Source of the DNA: JACVRW01 sp963733885
GTDB lineage: Bacteria; Actinomycetota; Thermoleophilia; Solirubrobacterales; Thermoleophilaceae
Assembly (NCBI GenBank): GCA_963733885.1
Contig: CAVTES010000006.1
Location: 310,001-374,000 of the forward strand
DNA: 64,000 nucleotides
Reading direction: 5' to 3'
In this document: piece by piece, positions 18,601 through 27,615 of the stretch
Layout of the letters: the number at the start of each line of letters is the position of its first letter
Position numbering within the stretch: position 1 is the first letter of the stretch
Translations under genes and position numbers: made by a program
Notes under the pieces: model-generated
Database searches by the model: none
The model's input: the letters and a program-made list of their open reading frames with translations, nothing else
What the model was told of the DNA's origin: nothing

Positions 18601-21236
18601 ACGCCGGCCTGCTCGCGCGGGTCGACGACGACAACTACGTCAAGTACAACATTATCTCCGACGCAGGGAACACGATCCCGAACCGGATCGAGTTGCGCTC
18701 GGAGGTCGGGAGCGAGATCCAGAACCCGCAACCGCAGCTCACTCCGCTGCCGGCGGGCACGGAAACGGTCTCGCTGCGGCTGACCAAGAACGGCACGATG
18801 TACTCCGCGGACTACTCGTTCGACGGGGAGACGTGGACGTCGCTCGGCGCGGCGGTGCCAAACGCGATGGCGTCGCCGAGCTTCGGCCTGTTCACACAGG
18901 GCGGGTCCAGCGGCGGCGCGACCGTCAACTTCGAGTACTTCTCGCTCGACGGCGACGCCACCGGCTGCCCGCCGACGGAGCCTGAGAACCGGGCGCCGGT
19001 GATCGCTGACGTCACGGCCACCCCGCAGGCCGGCTTCGCACCGCTGGAGGTCGACTTCTCGGTCGAGGCGAGCGACCCCGACGATGACCCGCTCACGTAC
19101 GCGTGGGACTTCGACGGCGACGGTGACACCGACTCGACGGTCGAGGACCCGACGTACACCTACGCTCAGGCCGGCGACTACGACGCCGAGGTCACCGTGT
19201 CCGACGGCGAGGACGAGACCACCCGTACGGTCGACGTCCAGGTGTTCGGGCCCACCGATCCGCAGGCGCGGTTCCGCGTCCTCGTCTTCTCGAAGACGGC
19301 CGGCTTCCGGCACGATTCGATCGACGAGGGCCACGCAGCGATCGAGCAGCTCGGTGAGGAGAACGACTTCCAGGTCGACCACACCGAGGACGCGGCGATC
19401 TTCAACGCCGCCGCGCTCGCCAACTACGACACCGTGGTCTTCCTGTCCACGACCGGTGACGTCCTCAACGCGGCGCAGCAGACCGCGTTCGAGAACTACA
19501 TCCAGGGCGGTGGCGGCTTCACCGGCATCCATGCCGCGGCCGACACCGAGTACGACTGGAAGTGGTACGGCCGCATGATCGGCGCGTACTTCCACAGCCA
19601 CCCGCCCGGGACGCCCACCGCGAACGTGATCGTGGAGGACACCGACGACCACACCACGCAGGGCCTGCCGCTGACGTGGACGCGGACCGACGAGTGGTAC
19701 AACTACAAGCGCGTCGACTTCGAGACCGACCCGAGCGACTACAGCCCGCGCAACAGCGGCGTCCACGTCCTCCTTAGGCTCGATGAGTCGACCTACGACG
19801 AGCAGGACGGCAACACAACGGATGACGACCATCCGATCTCGTGGTGCCAGCGCTACGAGGGTGGCCGCTCGTGGTACACGGGTCTGGGCCACACGGCGGA
19901 GTCGTTCGGCACCGCCACCGGCAACATCCGCTCGCACATCCTCGGCGGCATCGAGGTGAGTGCCGGGGCGGCCGACTCCGCCGAGTGCGGCGCGGCCGAC
20001 TCGAACGCCCCGATCGTCGAGGCGTTCGGCGAGCCGACGTCGGGGACGGCCCCGCTGACGGTGGAGTTCAGCTCGTCGGCGCTCGACCCGAACGGGCCCG
20101 GCTCGGGCCTCCGCTACCGCTGGGAGTTCGGGGACGACTCGAGCGCGCTCGGGCCGAACCCGGTGCACACGTACACGCAGCCCGGCGCCTACGAGGCCGT
20201 GCTGACGGTTACCGACGCGGAGGGTCTGCAGACCAGCCGCACGGTCGAGATCACGGTCAACCCGGCCGGGACGCAGGCGCCGGTCGTCGATGTGGCGGCC
20301 GACCCCGGCAGGGGCGTGGCGCCGCTCGAGGTGCAGTTCCAGGCCGCCGCAACCGATCCGGACGGCGACGAGAGCAAGCTCGTCTACCTCTGGAACTTCG
20401 GCGACGGCGCGGGCAGCTCGTTCGCCCAGAACCCGAAGCACACGTACATGACGCCGGGGACGTACAACGCGACGGTGACGGTCACCGATGCGGCCGGTGC
20501 CAGCACGACCAGCGATCCGATCACGATCACGGTCGAGAACCCGCCCGGAAACGTGGCACCGAACGTCGAGGCCGCCGCGGATCCGACGTCCGGAACCGCC
20601 CCGCTACGGGTGCAGTTCTCCGCGGCCGCGACCGATCCCGACGGTGACCACGTCCTGATCAGCTGGAACTTCGGCGACCAGACGGGCGGGGCCGGCGCGG
20701 CCGTAGCCCACACCTACACCACGCCGGGCGTCTACAACGCCGTGGTGACGGTGCGCGACCAGGGCGGCCTGACCGACACCGCGACGGTGCAGGTGACGGT
20801 GACGGGCGCCGGCGGCTCACCGCTCACGAACGTGGCACCGCTGGGCTCACCGCCGGCGACCGTGGCACCGCAGGGCGGCGACGTGGCGGGCGAGACGGAG
20901 GCCGCCGCGCTGGTGCGCGTGACCAAGCGCCACAAGGTGGCTCGCGTGATCAAGCGCGGCCTGCGCTACACGGTCGCCTGCGAGGCGGCGTGCCGCGTGA
21001 CGTCGACGCTGCGAATCGCGGGCGCCGACAACCAGCGGCTCGGGAAGGACGCCGCCCGCAGCATCGCGGCCGGCTCCTCGCGCGCCTTCGTGTTGCGGCT
21101 CGACCGCAAGGTCCGCAACCTCGTCTCCGCGATGCGGAAGGCGAAGCTGCGCAACCTGCGGGCCACGCTCGTCCTGAAGATCAGGACGGCCGAGGGCACG
21201 ACCACCGTGCGCAAGGCGGTCGTGCTTCGCCGCTAA
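12614..21236 (+). CDS. Giant secreted multidomain protein: cupredoxin, ThuA, sugar dehydrogenase propeller, CBM, PKD repeats, second ThuA
   Basis: One gene of about 2,870 codons, read through several frameshifts. Order by nucleotide: signal peptide (MRRMAFAVLVLATALFTGLF); cupredoxin 12700-12980 (LPHNVHG, then CDVHGSIM with the Cys-His-Met copper set); ThuA domain 13000-13710 (SETAGFRHDSIDEG); glucose/sorbosone-dehydrogenase-type propeller 13770-15100; PKD; CBM6-like module about 15730-16160; PKD; four related concanavalin/DUF1349-like modules 16460-18960; PKD; second ThuA 19270-19970; three PKD repeats to 20800; basic C-terminal cap to 21236. Frame changes fall near 15087, 15130, 15580, 16778, 16825-16863, 17205 and 17641; four are one surplus G in a CGGGC context. 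The gene is probably intact in the cell. Likely role: extracellular, copper- and possibly PQQ-assisted carbohydrate oxidation or binding. The ATG at 12614 has GGGGGAG just upstream. Confidence 0.82.
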
Positions 21237-22738
21237 GCCGAGAGGAGCGCGCGCAGGTCGTCGATGGTGTCTGTCTCCCCGGCGCCCTTGTCCGGGCGAT
21301 AGCGCTTGACGCGCGCGAAGCGCAGCGCCACGCCGCCCGGGTAACGCGTCGATGACTGCACCCCGTCCAGCGCGATCTCGACCACGAGCTCCGGGCGCAC
21401 CATCACCGCTATCCCCTGCCGGCCGGTCTCGCGCGCCAGCAGCTCCTTCGTCTGCCATTCGAGAAGCTCGTCGGTCATTCCCTTGAACGTCTTCCCCACC
21501 ATCAGGAACTCGCCGGTGCGCGGGTCGCGGGCGCCGAGGTGGAGGTTCGACAGCCAGCCCTGACGGCGGCCGTGGCCCCACTCGGCGCCGAGCACCACCA
21601 GGTCGTAGGTCCGCACCGGCTTCACCTTGCGCCACGCCTTGCCGCGCCGGCCCGCCTTGTACACGGATGCGGCGTCCTTGACCACGATGCCCTCGTGTCC
21701 CGCGCCCAGCGCCTCGTCGAGGGCGCGCTGTGCGATTGCGGGGTCCGACGTCACCACGCTCGGGATCCTCAGGTGAGCGGCGATCTCCTCGAGGCGGGCG
21801 GCGCGCGCCTCGAGCGGCCTGTCGAGCAGGTCGTCGCCGTCGGCGTGGAGGATGTCGAAGAGGAACGTCACGATCCCCTCCGGCGGCGCGTCGCTGTCGA
21901 TCTGCGACACCGTTTCCTGAAACGCAGCGGGGCCGGCGTCGAGCATCCAGAGCGCCTCGCCGTCGAACACTGCTTGATCCACGGACAGGCCACGCACCGC
22001 CTGGACGATCCCCGGGAGCGTCTCGGTGATCTCGTTCAGATTGCGGGTGTAGATGCGGACCTCGTCGCCGCGGCGGTGGATCTGGATCCGGATCCCGTCG
22101 AGCTTCCACTCCACCGAGGAGCGATCGAAGCTGTCGACCGCTTCGGACACGCTCGCCGCGGTCGAGGCGAGCATCGGCAGGATCGGCCGGAACAGCTCGA
22201 ACCCAACGTCCCGAAGCCCTCCCTCGCCATGCGTCATCGCAAGCTCTGCGGTGCGCGAGAGATCGCCCGAGAGCATCAGCGCACGACGCGTGATCGCGCC
22301 GGAGACCCCGGCCGCCTTGGCGATCGCGTCGACCATCAGCCCGCCGAGCGCGCCCTGCCTCAGCCCGCCGGTGAAGAGCCGCTTGACGAAATCGGCCTCC
22401 TGCTCGGTGGCCCGCCCGAGAAGCTCGCCGAGCATCTGCCGGCGCCCGGCCGCCGATCCGCCTCCCGTCGTCGCCTGGACCGCGGCGATCGCGCGATCGA
22501 GCTCCCCGATCGTGAGCGAGGCCTCCCCGGCGGGGGCCCGCTCGATGCCGTAGATCGTCGAGTAGCCCACACCGACCCGGCCCTGCCGAGGCGCACCCGC
22601 CAGGAAGCCGACGGCGGCCGCGACCTCGTCCGGATCGAGCCGCCGCAAGAGCTCGGCGAGGATCGCGACCTTCTCGGAGCGCGAGCTCGTGTCCGTCACG
22701 TCCCGCGACGCGGTGACGACATCGGCGAGCAGGGTCAT
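21233..22738 (-). CDS. lig: ATP-dependent DNA ligase (LigB type)
   Basis: A 501-residue ATP-dependent DNA ligase. An N-terminal DNA-binding domain (residues 1-200) precedes the nucleotidyltransferase motif I EWKLDGIRIQIH, whose Lys (about residue 212) is adenylated. The other core motifs follow: motif III VFDGEALWML, motif IIIa region FLFDILHADG, motif IV EGIVVKD and motif V AWRKVKPVRTYDLVV. The C-terminal OB domain includes GKTFKGMTDELLEWQT. Actinobacteria carry such ligases besides the essential NAD-dependent LigA, for repair. It starts 3 bp after the NTF2-like gene in the same operon. Its TAG overlaps the TAA of the convergent giant gene at 21234-21235. Confidence 0.93.
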   Translation of the reverse strand: MTLLADVVTASRDVTDTSSRSEKVAILAELLRRLDPDEVAAAVGFLAGAPRQGRVGVGYSTIYGIERAPAGEASLTIGELDRAIAAVQATTGGGSAAGRRQMLGELLGRATEQEADFVKRLFTGGLRQGALGGLMVDAIAKAAGVSGAITRRALMLSGDLSRTAELAMTHGEGGLRDVGFELFRPILPMLASTAASVSEAVDSFDRSSVEWKLDGIRIQIHRRGDEVRIYTRNLNEITETLPGIVQAVRGLSVDQAVFDGEALWMLDAGPAAFQETVSQIDSDAPPEGIVTFLFDILHADGDDLLDRPLEARAARLEEIAAHLRIPSVVTSDPAIAQRALDEALGAGHEGIVVKDAASVYKAGRRGKAWRKVKPVRTYDLVVLGAEWGHGRRQGWLSNLHLGARDPRTGEFLMVGKTFKGMTDELLEWQTKELLARETGRQGIAVMVRPELVVEIALDGVQSSTRYPGGVALRFARVKRYRPDKGAGETDTIDDLRALLSA

Positions 22739-22741
22739 CCC

Positions 22742-23233
22742 TCAGCCGAATCTGCGCCGCATCACGTCCTCGCGGCGCAGGTCCGCCGGCCACGTAGGGC
22801 AGGCCTCGCGGTCTTCGCGCGACCCGGCCGCCTCCTGGCACCCCGCGGCCTTGAGCGCATCGGCTCTCTCGGCGTGGTGGGACCCTCGGACGAGCTTGCC
22901 GTCGCGGATGGTCCAGGCGAGCCAGAAATGCGATTCGACCTTGGCGCCGCTGCCCTTGCCGCGTCCCCACTGGTGGATGTGGGCGACGACCGAGTCCCCG
23001 GCATCGATCATCTCGCCGACCTCGTAGCCCCATGCGTCGAACGGGCCGATCCAGCGGCGAAAGAACTCCTGGACGCCTGCCGGTCCGTGCCACTGCGCCG
23101 GCGCTGCGTCGGGAAGGTCGAGATCCCTCGCCTCCCAGAGGACCTCGTCGTCGAGGATCTCCCAGAGGGCGGCCGGGTTGTGCTGCGCCTCCCCGAGCAC
23201 GCGCTCGACCAGCTCAAGGTTCTGCTGCGACAT
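22742..23233 (-). CDS. NTF2/SnoaL-like protein
   Basis: A 163-residue member of the NTF2/SnoaL-like alpha+beta cone fold. The start MSQQNLELVERVLGEAQ and the following WEILDDEVLWEAR, GVQEFFRRWIGPFDAW and LAWTIRDGKLVRGSHH segments match the many small SnoaL-like proteins of Thermoleophilia that begin MSQ(E/Q)N. Function of this expansion is unknown; the fold can be enzymatic (isomerase, hydrolase) or ligand-binding. Residues after about 125 form a less conserved Cys-containing tail. The gene precedes the DNA ligase by 3 bp, which suggests co-expression, though no functional link is known. A related protein is encoded at 58985-59470. Confidence 0.8.
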   Translation of the reverse strand: MSQQNLELVERVLGEAQHNPAALWEILDDEVLWEARDLDLPDAAPAQWHGPAGVQEFFRRWIGPFDAWGYEVGEMIDAGDSVVAHIHQWGRGKGSGAKVESHFWLAWTIRDGKLVRGSHHAERADALKAAGCQEAAGSREDREACPTWPADLRREDVMRRRFG

Positions 23234-23304
23234 GGCCTCCTGAGTATCCGCGGTTTGGCGGCTCCGCGTCCCGAGCCTCTGCACGGCTGACATCCGACGT
23301 TTGG

Positions 23305-23324
23305 CCTACCCAGATCTGGGTAGG
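23305..23324. promoter_or_regulatory. Perfect 20-bp palindrome between divergent genes
   Basis: CCTACCCAGATCTGGGTAGG reads the same on both strands. It lies between the leftward NTF2/ligase operon (start 23233) and the rightward carboxypeptidase gene (start 23426), in the only intergenic stretch available to both promoters. It is followed at 23329-23342 by a smaller stem CCGGC-GCTA-GCCGG. A shared operator for a dimeric regulator is the simplest reading. Confidence 0.6.
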
Positions 23325-23425
23325 TCTCCGGCGCTAGCCGGCGGGGACGCCGCCTGCGTCACCCCGCCAAATCGGGCTCGTTGTACCTCCGGGGGCCATC
23401 GACAGGTGAGAGGGAGAGACTCAGA

Positions 23426-26326
23426 ATGACTTTCAAGGCCCGGCGCCGAGTGCTCGTCGCCGTATCGCTTTGCGTGCTGGCATGGATCGCGCTCACAGGG
23501 CCCGCAGCCGGCGACGAACGGGGCATCGACCCCAACCAGGGCGACAGCCTGGTCGAGGTCAACCTCGCCAGCAAGGGCGCGGCAATTCGCCTGCAGCTCC
23601 AGGCTGAGAGCTACGGCGTCGAGTTCAACGACCACTACCTGCGCACGAACAGCAACGGGACGGTCACCGCCACGGTCTTCGCCAGCGAGGACGAGCTCGA
23701 CAAACTGGCCGCGGCCGGCTTCGACCTCGGGACCACGATCGAGGGCCCGAAGATCTGGGAGGCCCGGATCGCGGCCCGCCAGGCCGACGTGCGGCAGGAG
23801 AAGCGCGCCGATGCCGCCGCGCTGACCGATGTCGGCGTCCAGTCGCACGCGGACGAGATCGTCGTCCTGCGCGTGGACTACTTCGAGAACTACGCCGGCC
23901 GCTTCCTGTCGGTCGAGGCGAAGAACCGCGACGGCACCGCCGCGCCCTCCGGCTCGGTCTATATCGGTCCCGAGATGTCGCTTTCCTTCAACCGCGGCGG
24001 CAACACGCCGATCGACTCGCCGCCGCGCGTGATGAACGTGAACATCGATCCGGACACCACGCCGGACACGTACATCGAGCACCGCGAGCTGGTCCGAATC
24101 GGCGACACCGGCACGAACGACCCGCCGGCCCCGACCCGGATCCGCATCGGCGCAAGCTCCGGAGCGATCAAGGAGGCTCCGGTCGAGGTGTGGCTCGGCG
24201 GCGGCCTCCCGCCGATCGGCGGCGAGAACTACCTGCGGGACTTCACGACGCGCTACATGGACCCGACCGAGGTCTACACGCGCTTTCGCGAGCTGCAGGC
24301 CGAGTTCTCGAACATCAGCGAGCTGATCACGCTGCCGAACAAGACCAACGGCTACCAGCGCCGCGCGCAGGCCCTGATGTCGGGCACATTCGACACGGGT
24401 GTGACGCCCAACACGCGTCTGGGTCAGGAGAGCGCGGTCGTGCTCACCTCGCGCGCCTGGGGCCACGAGGGCGGCAATGACATCGCCGCCGAGTTCCTCA
24501 ACCCGATGGCGTCCAACTCGCCGCTGATGGTGTCGCGCACCGGCAACGAGATCCTCGTCAGCCTCGGCACGAACGAGGACGGCGTGCTCACGAGCACCGC
24601 CCAGCAGGTCGTGGACGCGATCAACGCGCACGCTGGCGCGAGCCAGCTCGTCGTCGCGAGCGTGTTCACGCGCGTCAGCAACGCGAACCCGCCGATCGTC
24701 CCGGGTACCGGGATCGTGCAGCCGCGCGCGCGGGTGCTGCTGTCCGACTTCCTCACCACGGGCTCGAACGCCCACGTGCCGCGCGGGCCGTTCGAGTACC
24801 AGGTGATGCGGATCGGCAAGAAGCGCGACGGCTCGAAGGTCGGCGTCTACCTGTACTGCCAGCAGCACGCCCGCGAGTGGGCGACGCCGCTGACGTGCCT
24901 GGAGACGGCCGAGCAGCTGCTGCGCAACTACGCGATCAACAAGCGGACGCGGGAGCTGGTCGACAACCTCGACATCTTCATCCTGCCGTCCTCGAACCCG
25001 GACGGGTCGCACTACTCGATCCACAACTTCGCGCAGCAGCGGAAGAACATGACCAACCACTGCGTCGTGGGCGGGAAGGAGACCGACGACCCGTTCGCGG
25101 CGAGCTTCTGGCAGGCCCGGATCAGCCCGGCGAACCAGCTGCCGTACACGGCGATCGACCCCGGCGCGCGCACGGCGTGGGGCGTCGACATGAACCGCAA
25201 CAACACCGTCGGGACGATCTTCGACACGTTCGGCGGCCTCGGCTACATCGGCGCCTCGCACTCGTGCACCAGCGAGGTGTACGCGGGTCCGTCCGAGGCG
25301 TCCGAGCCGGAGATCCAGAACGAGCTGTGGATCGCGGACACGTTCGACAACATCAAGTTCTCGAACAACATCCACAGCTTCGGCGGCTACTTCATGTGGG
25401 CGCCGGGCGCATACCTGTCGGATCGCTCGGAGGGCGATCTCCCGCACGCGAACATCGGCGTCGAGAAGTACTTCTTCGAGGCCGGCGAGCGGATCCTGAA
25501 CCGGATCAAGGAGGAGCGCAACACGGTCATCCTGCCGCAGCGGACGGGCCCGATCGCCGACGTCCTGTACTCGGCCGGCGGTAACAGCGCCGACGAGCAC
25601 TGGTACGAGCGCGGCACGATCGCCTACAGCTTCGAGACGGGTGCCGACCGCTACGCGAACACGACGCTGAGCCTCGCGGCTCCTGCGGGCGCCGACCGCA
25701 TCCGCGTCGGCAACCGTTTCTACGACGCCGGCGACCAGATCCGGATCGGTTTCGGCACCGCGAACGAGGAGACCGCGACGGTCGCCTCGGTCGTCAACCC
25801 CGGCGGCCAGAACCCGCCGAGCCCGGCCCCGAACGTGATCCTCACCGCTGCGCTGCAGCGGGCACACGCGCAGGGCGAGATCATCCAGGGCGGCACGCTC
25901 CAGTCCGGCGTCGGCTTCCAGCCCGACTACGCGACCGAGGGCAAGCACGAGGCGCTCGAGTTCACCCGCGGCAACATCGGGCTGCTCGAGTCGGCGCTCG
26001 ACTACTCGCGCGACCGCAAGCCGCCGCAGGTCCGGATGACCGGGCCGAAGCGCTCGCTGGAGCCGGTCACCACGACGTTCGAGTTCGTGAACGAGCCGTC
26101 GGTGATCCGCTACACGATGGACGGGTCAAAGCCGAACGACTCGTCCCCGCTCTGGGATTCCACCGGCCCCCGCGAGCCGGGTCAGACGTTCCATCTAACC
26201 GAGACGACCAGGTTCCGGTGGCGTGCGGAGGACATCAAGGGCAACGTCGGCAACGGGAGCCAGACCTTCCGGATCGGCCGCGACGACGACGATGACGACG
26301 ACGACGACGAGGACGACGACGACTGA
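23426..26326 (+). CDS. Secreted M14-family zinc carboxypeptidase with C-terminal poly-Asp tail
   Basis: A 966-residue exported metallocarboxypeptidase. A signal peptide (RRRVLVAVSLCVLAWIALTG) and a long N-terminal region precede the M14 domain (about residues 270-770). Zinc ligands are His481 and Glu484 in QQHAREWATPL and His650 in NNIHSFGGYF; the catalytic Glu is about residue 737 in AYSFETGADRY. NPDGSHYS and GVDMNRNN supply substrate-binding Asn/Arg positions. A chitobiase-type Ig-like module (SVIRYTMDGSKPND, then ETTRFRWRAEDIKGN) follows. The protein ends in an almost pure run of Asp/Glu (26281-26322) that may bind calcium or the cell surface. ATG 23426 has AGGGAGAG about 8 bases upstream. 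It likely removes C-terminal residues from extracellular peptides. Confidence 0.9.
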   Translation: MTFKARRRVLVAVSLCVLAWIALTGPAAGDERGIDPNQGDSLVEVNLASKGAAIRLQLQAESYGVEFNDHYLRTNSNGTVTATVFASEDELDKLAAAGFDLGTTIEGPKIWEARIAARQADVRQEKRADAAALTDVGVQSHADEIVVLRVDYFENYAGRFLSVEAKNRDGTAAPSGSVYIGPEMSLSFNRGGNTPIDSPPRVMNVNIDPDTTPDTYIEHRELVRIGDTGTNDPPAPTRIRIGASSGAIKEAPVEVWLGGGLPPIGGENYLRDFTTRYMDPTEVYTRFRELQAEFSNISELITLPNKTNGYQRRAQALMSGTFDTGVTPNTRLGQESAVVLTSRAWGHEGGNDIAAEFLNPMASNSPLMVSRTGNEILVSLGTNEDGVLTSTAQQVVDAINAHAGASQLVVASVFTRVSNANPPIVPGTGIVQPRARVLLSDFLTTGSNAHVPRGPFEYQVMRIGKKRDGSKVGVYLYCQQHAREWATPLTCLETAEQLLRNYAINKRTRELVDNLDIFILPSSNPDGSHYSIHNFAQQRKNMTNHCVVGGKETDDPFAASFWQARISPANQLPYTAIDPGARTAWGVDMNRNNTVGTIFDTFGGLGYIGASHSCTSEVYAGPSEASEPEIQNELWIADTFDNIKFSNNIHSFGGYFMWAPGAYLSDRSEGDLPHANIGVEKYFFEAGERILNRIKEERNTVILPQRTGPIADVLYSAGGNSADEHWYERGTIAYSFETGADRYANTTLSLAAPAGADRIRVGNRFYDAGDQIRIGFGTANEETATVASVVNPGGQNPPSPAPNVILTAALQRAHAQGEIIQGGTLQSGVGFQPDYATEGKHEALEFTRGNIGLLESALDYSRDRKPPQVRMTGPKRSLEPVTTTFEFVNEPSVIRYTMDGSKPNDSSPLWDSTGPREPGQTFHLTETTRFRWRAEDIKGNVGNGSQTFRIGRDDDDDDDDDEDDDD

Positions 26327-26381
26327 TGACGCCGCGCCGGTCGGCTCGCGCCGGCGAGCCGCCCGGCGTCTCTGAAGGACC

Positions 26382-27572
26382 TTGAGCCGGCGATCGCTTC
26401 TCATCTTCGTCGCGGCGGCGGCCGGGCTGCTCGCGGCGGCCCTCGTGGCGGGCGTCGTCCTGCTCGGGACCGAAGGAGGGGAGCGCCCGCCCGCGCTGCG
26501 CGCGGTCAGCATCGAGCAGTGCCGCGGGCTCGGCGACGACGAGACCCGCGCCTGCTATGAGCGCGAGTTCGTGGCGCTCGTCGACGGGCAGGAAGACCCG
26601 CGGCACGCGGTCGAGCGGATCGCCGACTCGGCCTGGAGCGAGGGCGGCTTCCTGCTGGAGAACTGCCACGTCGTCATGCACACGGTCGGCCGCAGCTACG
26701 CCCGCGACGCCGGCGTGACGCTCGCGACGCTGATGGACTACCTGCCGCAGGCCAACGACCCGGGCTGCACCGCGGGATTCGCGCACGGGCTCGTGACCGG
26801 CGTCGCGCCCGACATCGACCCGTCGGAGCCAGCCGAGTCGGCGGCGGCGTGCGCGGACGCCGGCACGCGCTTCCAGCGCTACAGCTGCATCCACGGGTTC
26901 GGGCACGCGTTCATGCGGCTCTACGACGACAAGCTCGAGCCCGCGCTCGAGCTGTGCGCGGCGCTCGGGCGCGACGCCGCGCCCGACTGCGCGCAGGGCG
27001 CGTACCACGATTACTGGTTCGCCGTGGTCGGCGCCGACGACACGAGCCGGCCGGAGGGCGCGACCACCGACCCGTACCGCCTTTGCGGCGCCCAGCCGGA
27101 GGAGTTCGTGCGCCCGTGCTGGTACCGGGCGTTCCTCGAGAACCGCCCGCAGGGCTTCCAGGTGGAGACCGTGGGCGACCTGGAGTCGCTCTGTGACGGG
27201 CTCGAGCAGCTCCAGCGCGAGGCATGCATCACGGGCGCGTCGCTCATCGGGCCGCCCGACCCGGCGGAGCAGCTCGATCTCTGCGCGCGACTGCGCGATC
27301 CGTCCGACGCCGCCAACTGCGTCCGCGGGACCAAGGTGCAGAACCTTCTCGACGCCCCGAACGCCACCTACGTCGCGCTGATCGAGCGGTGCGCGCGACT
27401 CGACGCCGGCGCGCGCGGCGAGTGCTACCGCTGGCTCGGCAAGACGCTCGCGGTCCTGACGGACGGCGAGTTCGCCCGGGTCGGCTGTCCGCGGCTCGAC
27501 CCGGCGAGCGCGCGGCGACAGTGCCGGGCCGGGGCGGCGACCATGGAAGCGGCGCTCGTGACGTTCAGCTGA
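26382..27572 (+). CDS. Membrane-anchored Cys/His-rich protein of unknown function
   Basis: A protein of 396 residues with one N-terminal membrane segment (LLIFVAAAAGLLAAALVAGVVLL) and an exported domain rich in Cys and His. Similar short motifs recur: NCHVVMHTVGR, CTAGFAHGL, CIHGFGHAFM, CAQGAYHDYW, then CWYRAF and CYRWLG. The spacing suggests repeated helical units with disulphides or a bound metal; they are not CxxCH heme sites. I do not recognise the family. No ATG suits the start. The TTG at 26382 follows AAGGA closely and is the only start that keeps the membrane anchor. It lies between the carboxypeptidase and GH15 genes on the same strand, so it may belong to the same secreted set. Confidence 0.7.
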   Translation: MSRRSLLIFVAAAAGLLAAALVAGVVLLGTEGGERPPALRAVSIEQCRGLGDDETRACYEREFVALVDGQEDPRHAVERIADSAWSEGGFLLENCHVVMHTVGRSYARDAGVTLATLMDYLPQANDPGCTAGFAHGLVTGVAPDIDPSEPAESAAACADAGTRFQRYSCIHGFGHAFMRLYDDKLEPALELCAALGRDAAPDCAQGAYHDYWFAVVGADDTSRPEGATTDPYRLCGAQPEEFVRPCWYRAFLENRPQGFQVETVGDLESLCDGLEQLQREACITGASLIGPPDPAEQLDLCARLRDPSDAANCVRGTKVQNLLDAPNATYVALIERCARLDAGARGECYRWLGKTLAVLTDGEFARVGCPRLDPASARRQCRAGAATMEAALVTFS

Positions 27573-27615
27573 GGTCGACCGGTATGGTTCTGCGCGTCGT
27601 CCGGGAGGAGGACTC

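Noticed and set aside
17739..20441. A 900-codon minus-strand open frame
   Set aside because: It is the antisense shadow of the lectin-like, ThuA and PKD modules; no recognisable protein features.
23306..25948. An 880-codon minus-strand open frame opposite the carboxypeptidase
   Set aside because: Composition is typical of a shadow frame, while the plus strand has an intact M14 active site.
26382..27572. Multiheme cytochrome
   Set aside because: The Cys/His motifs lack the CxxCH pattern needed for covalent heme.
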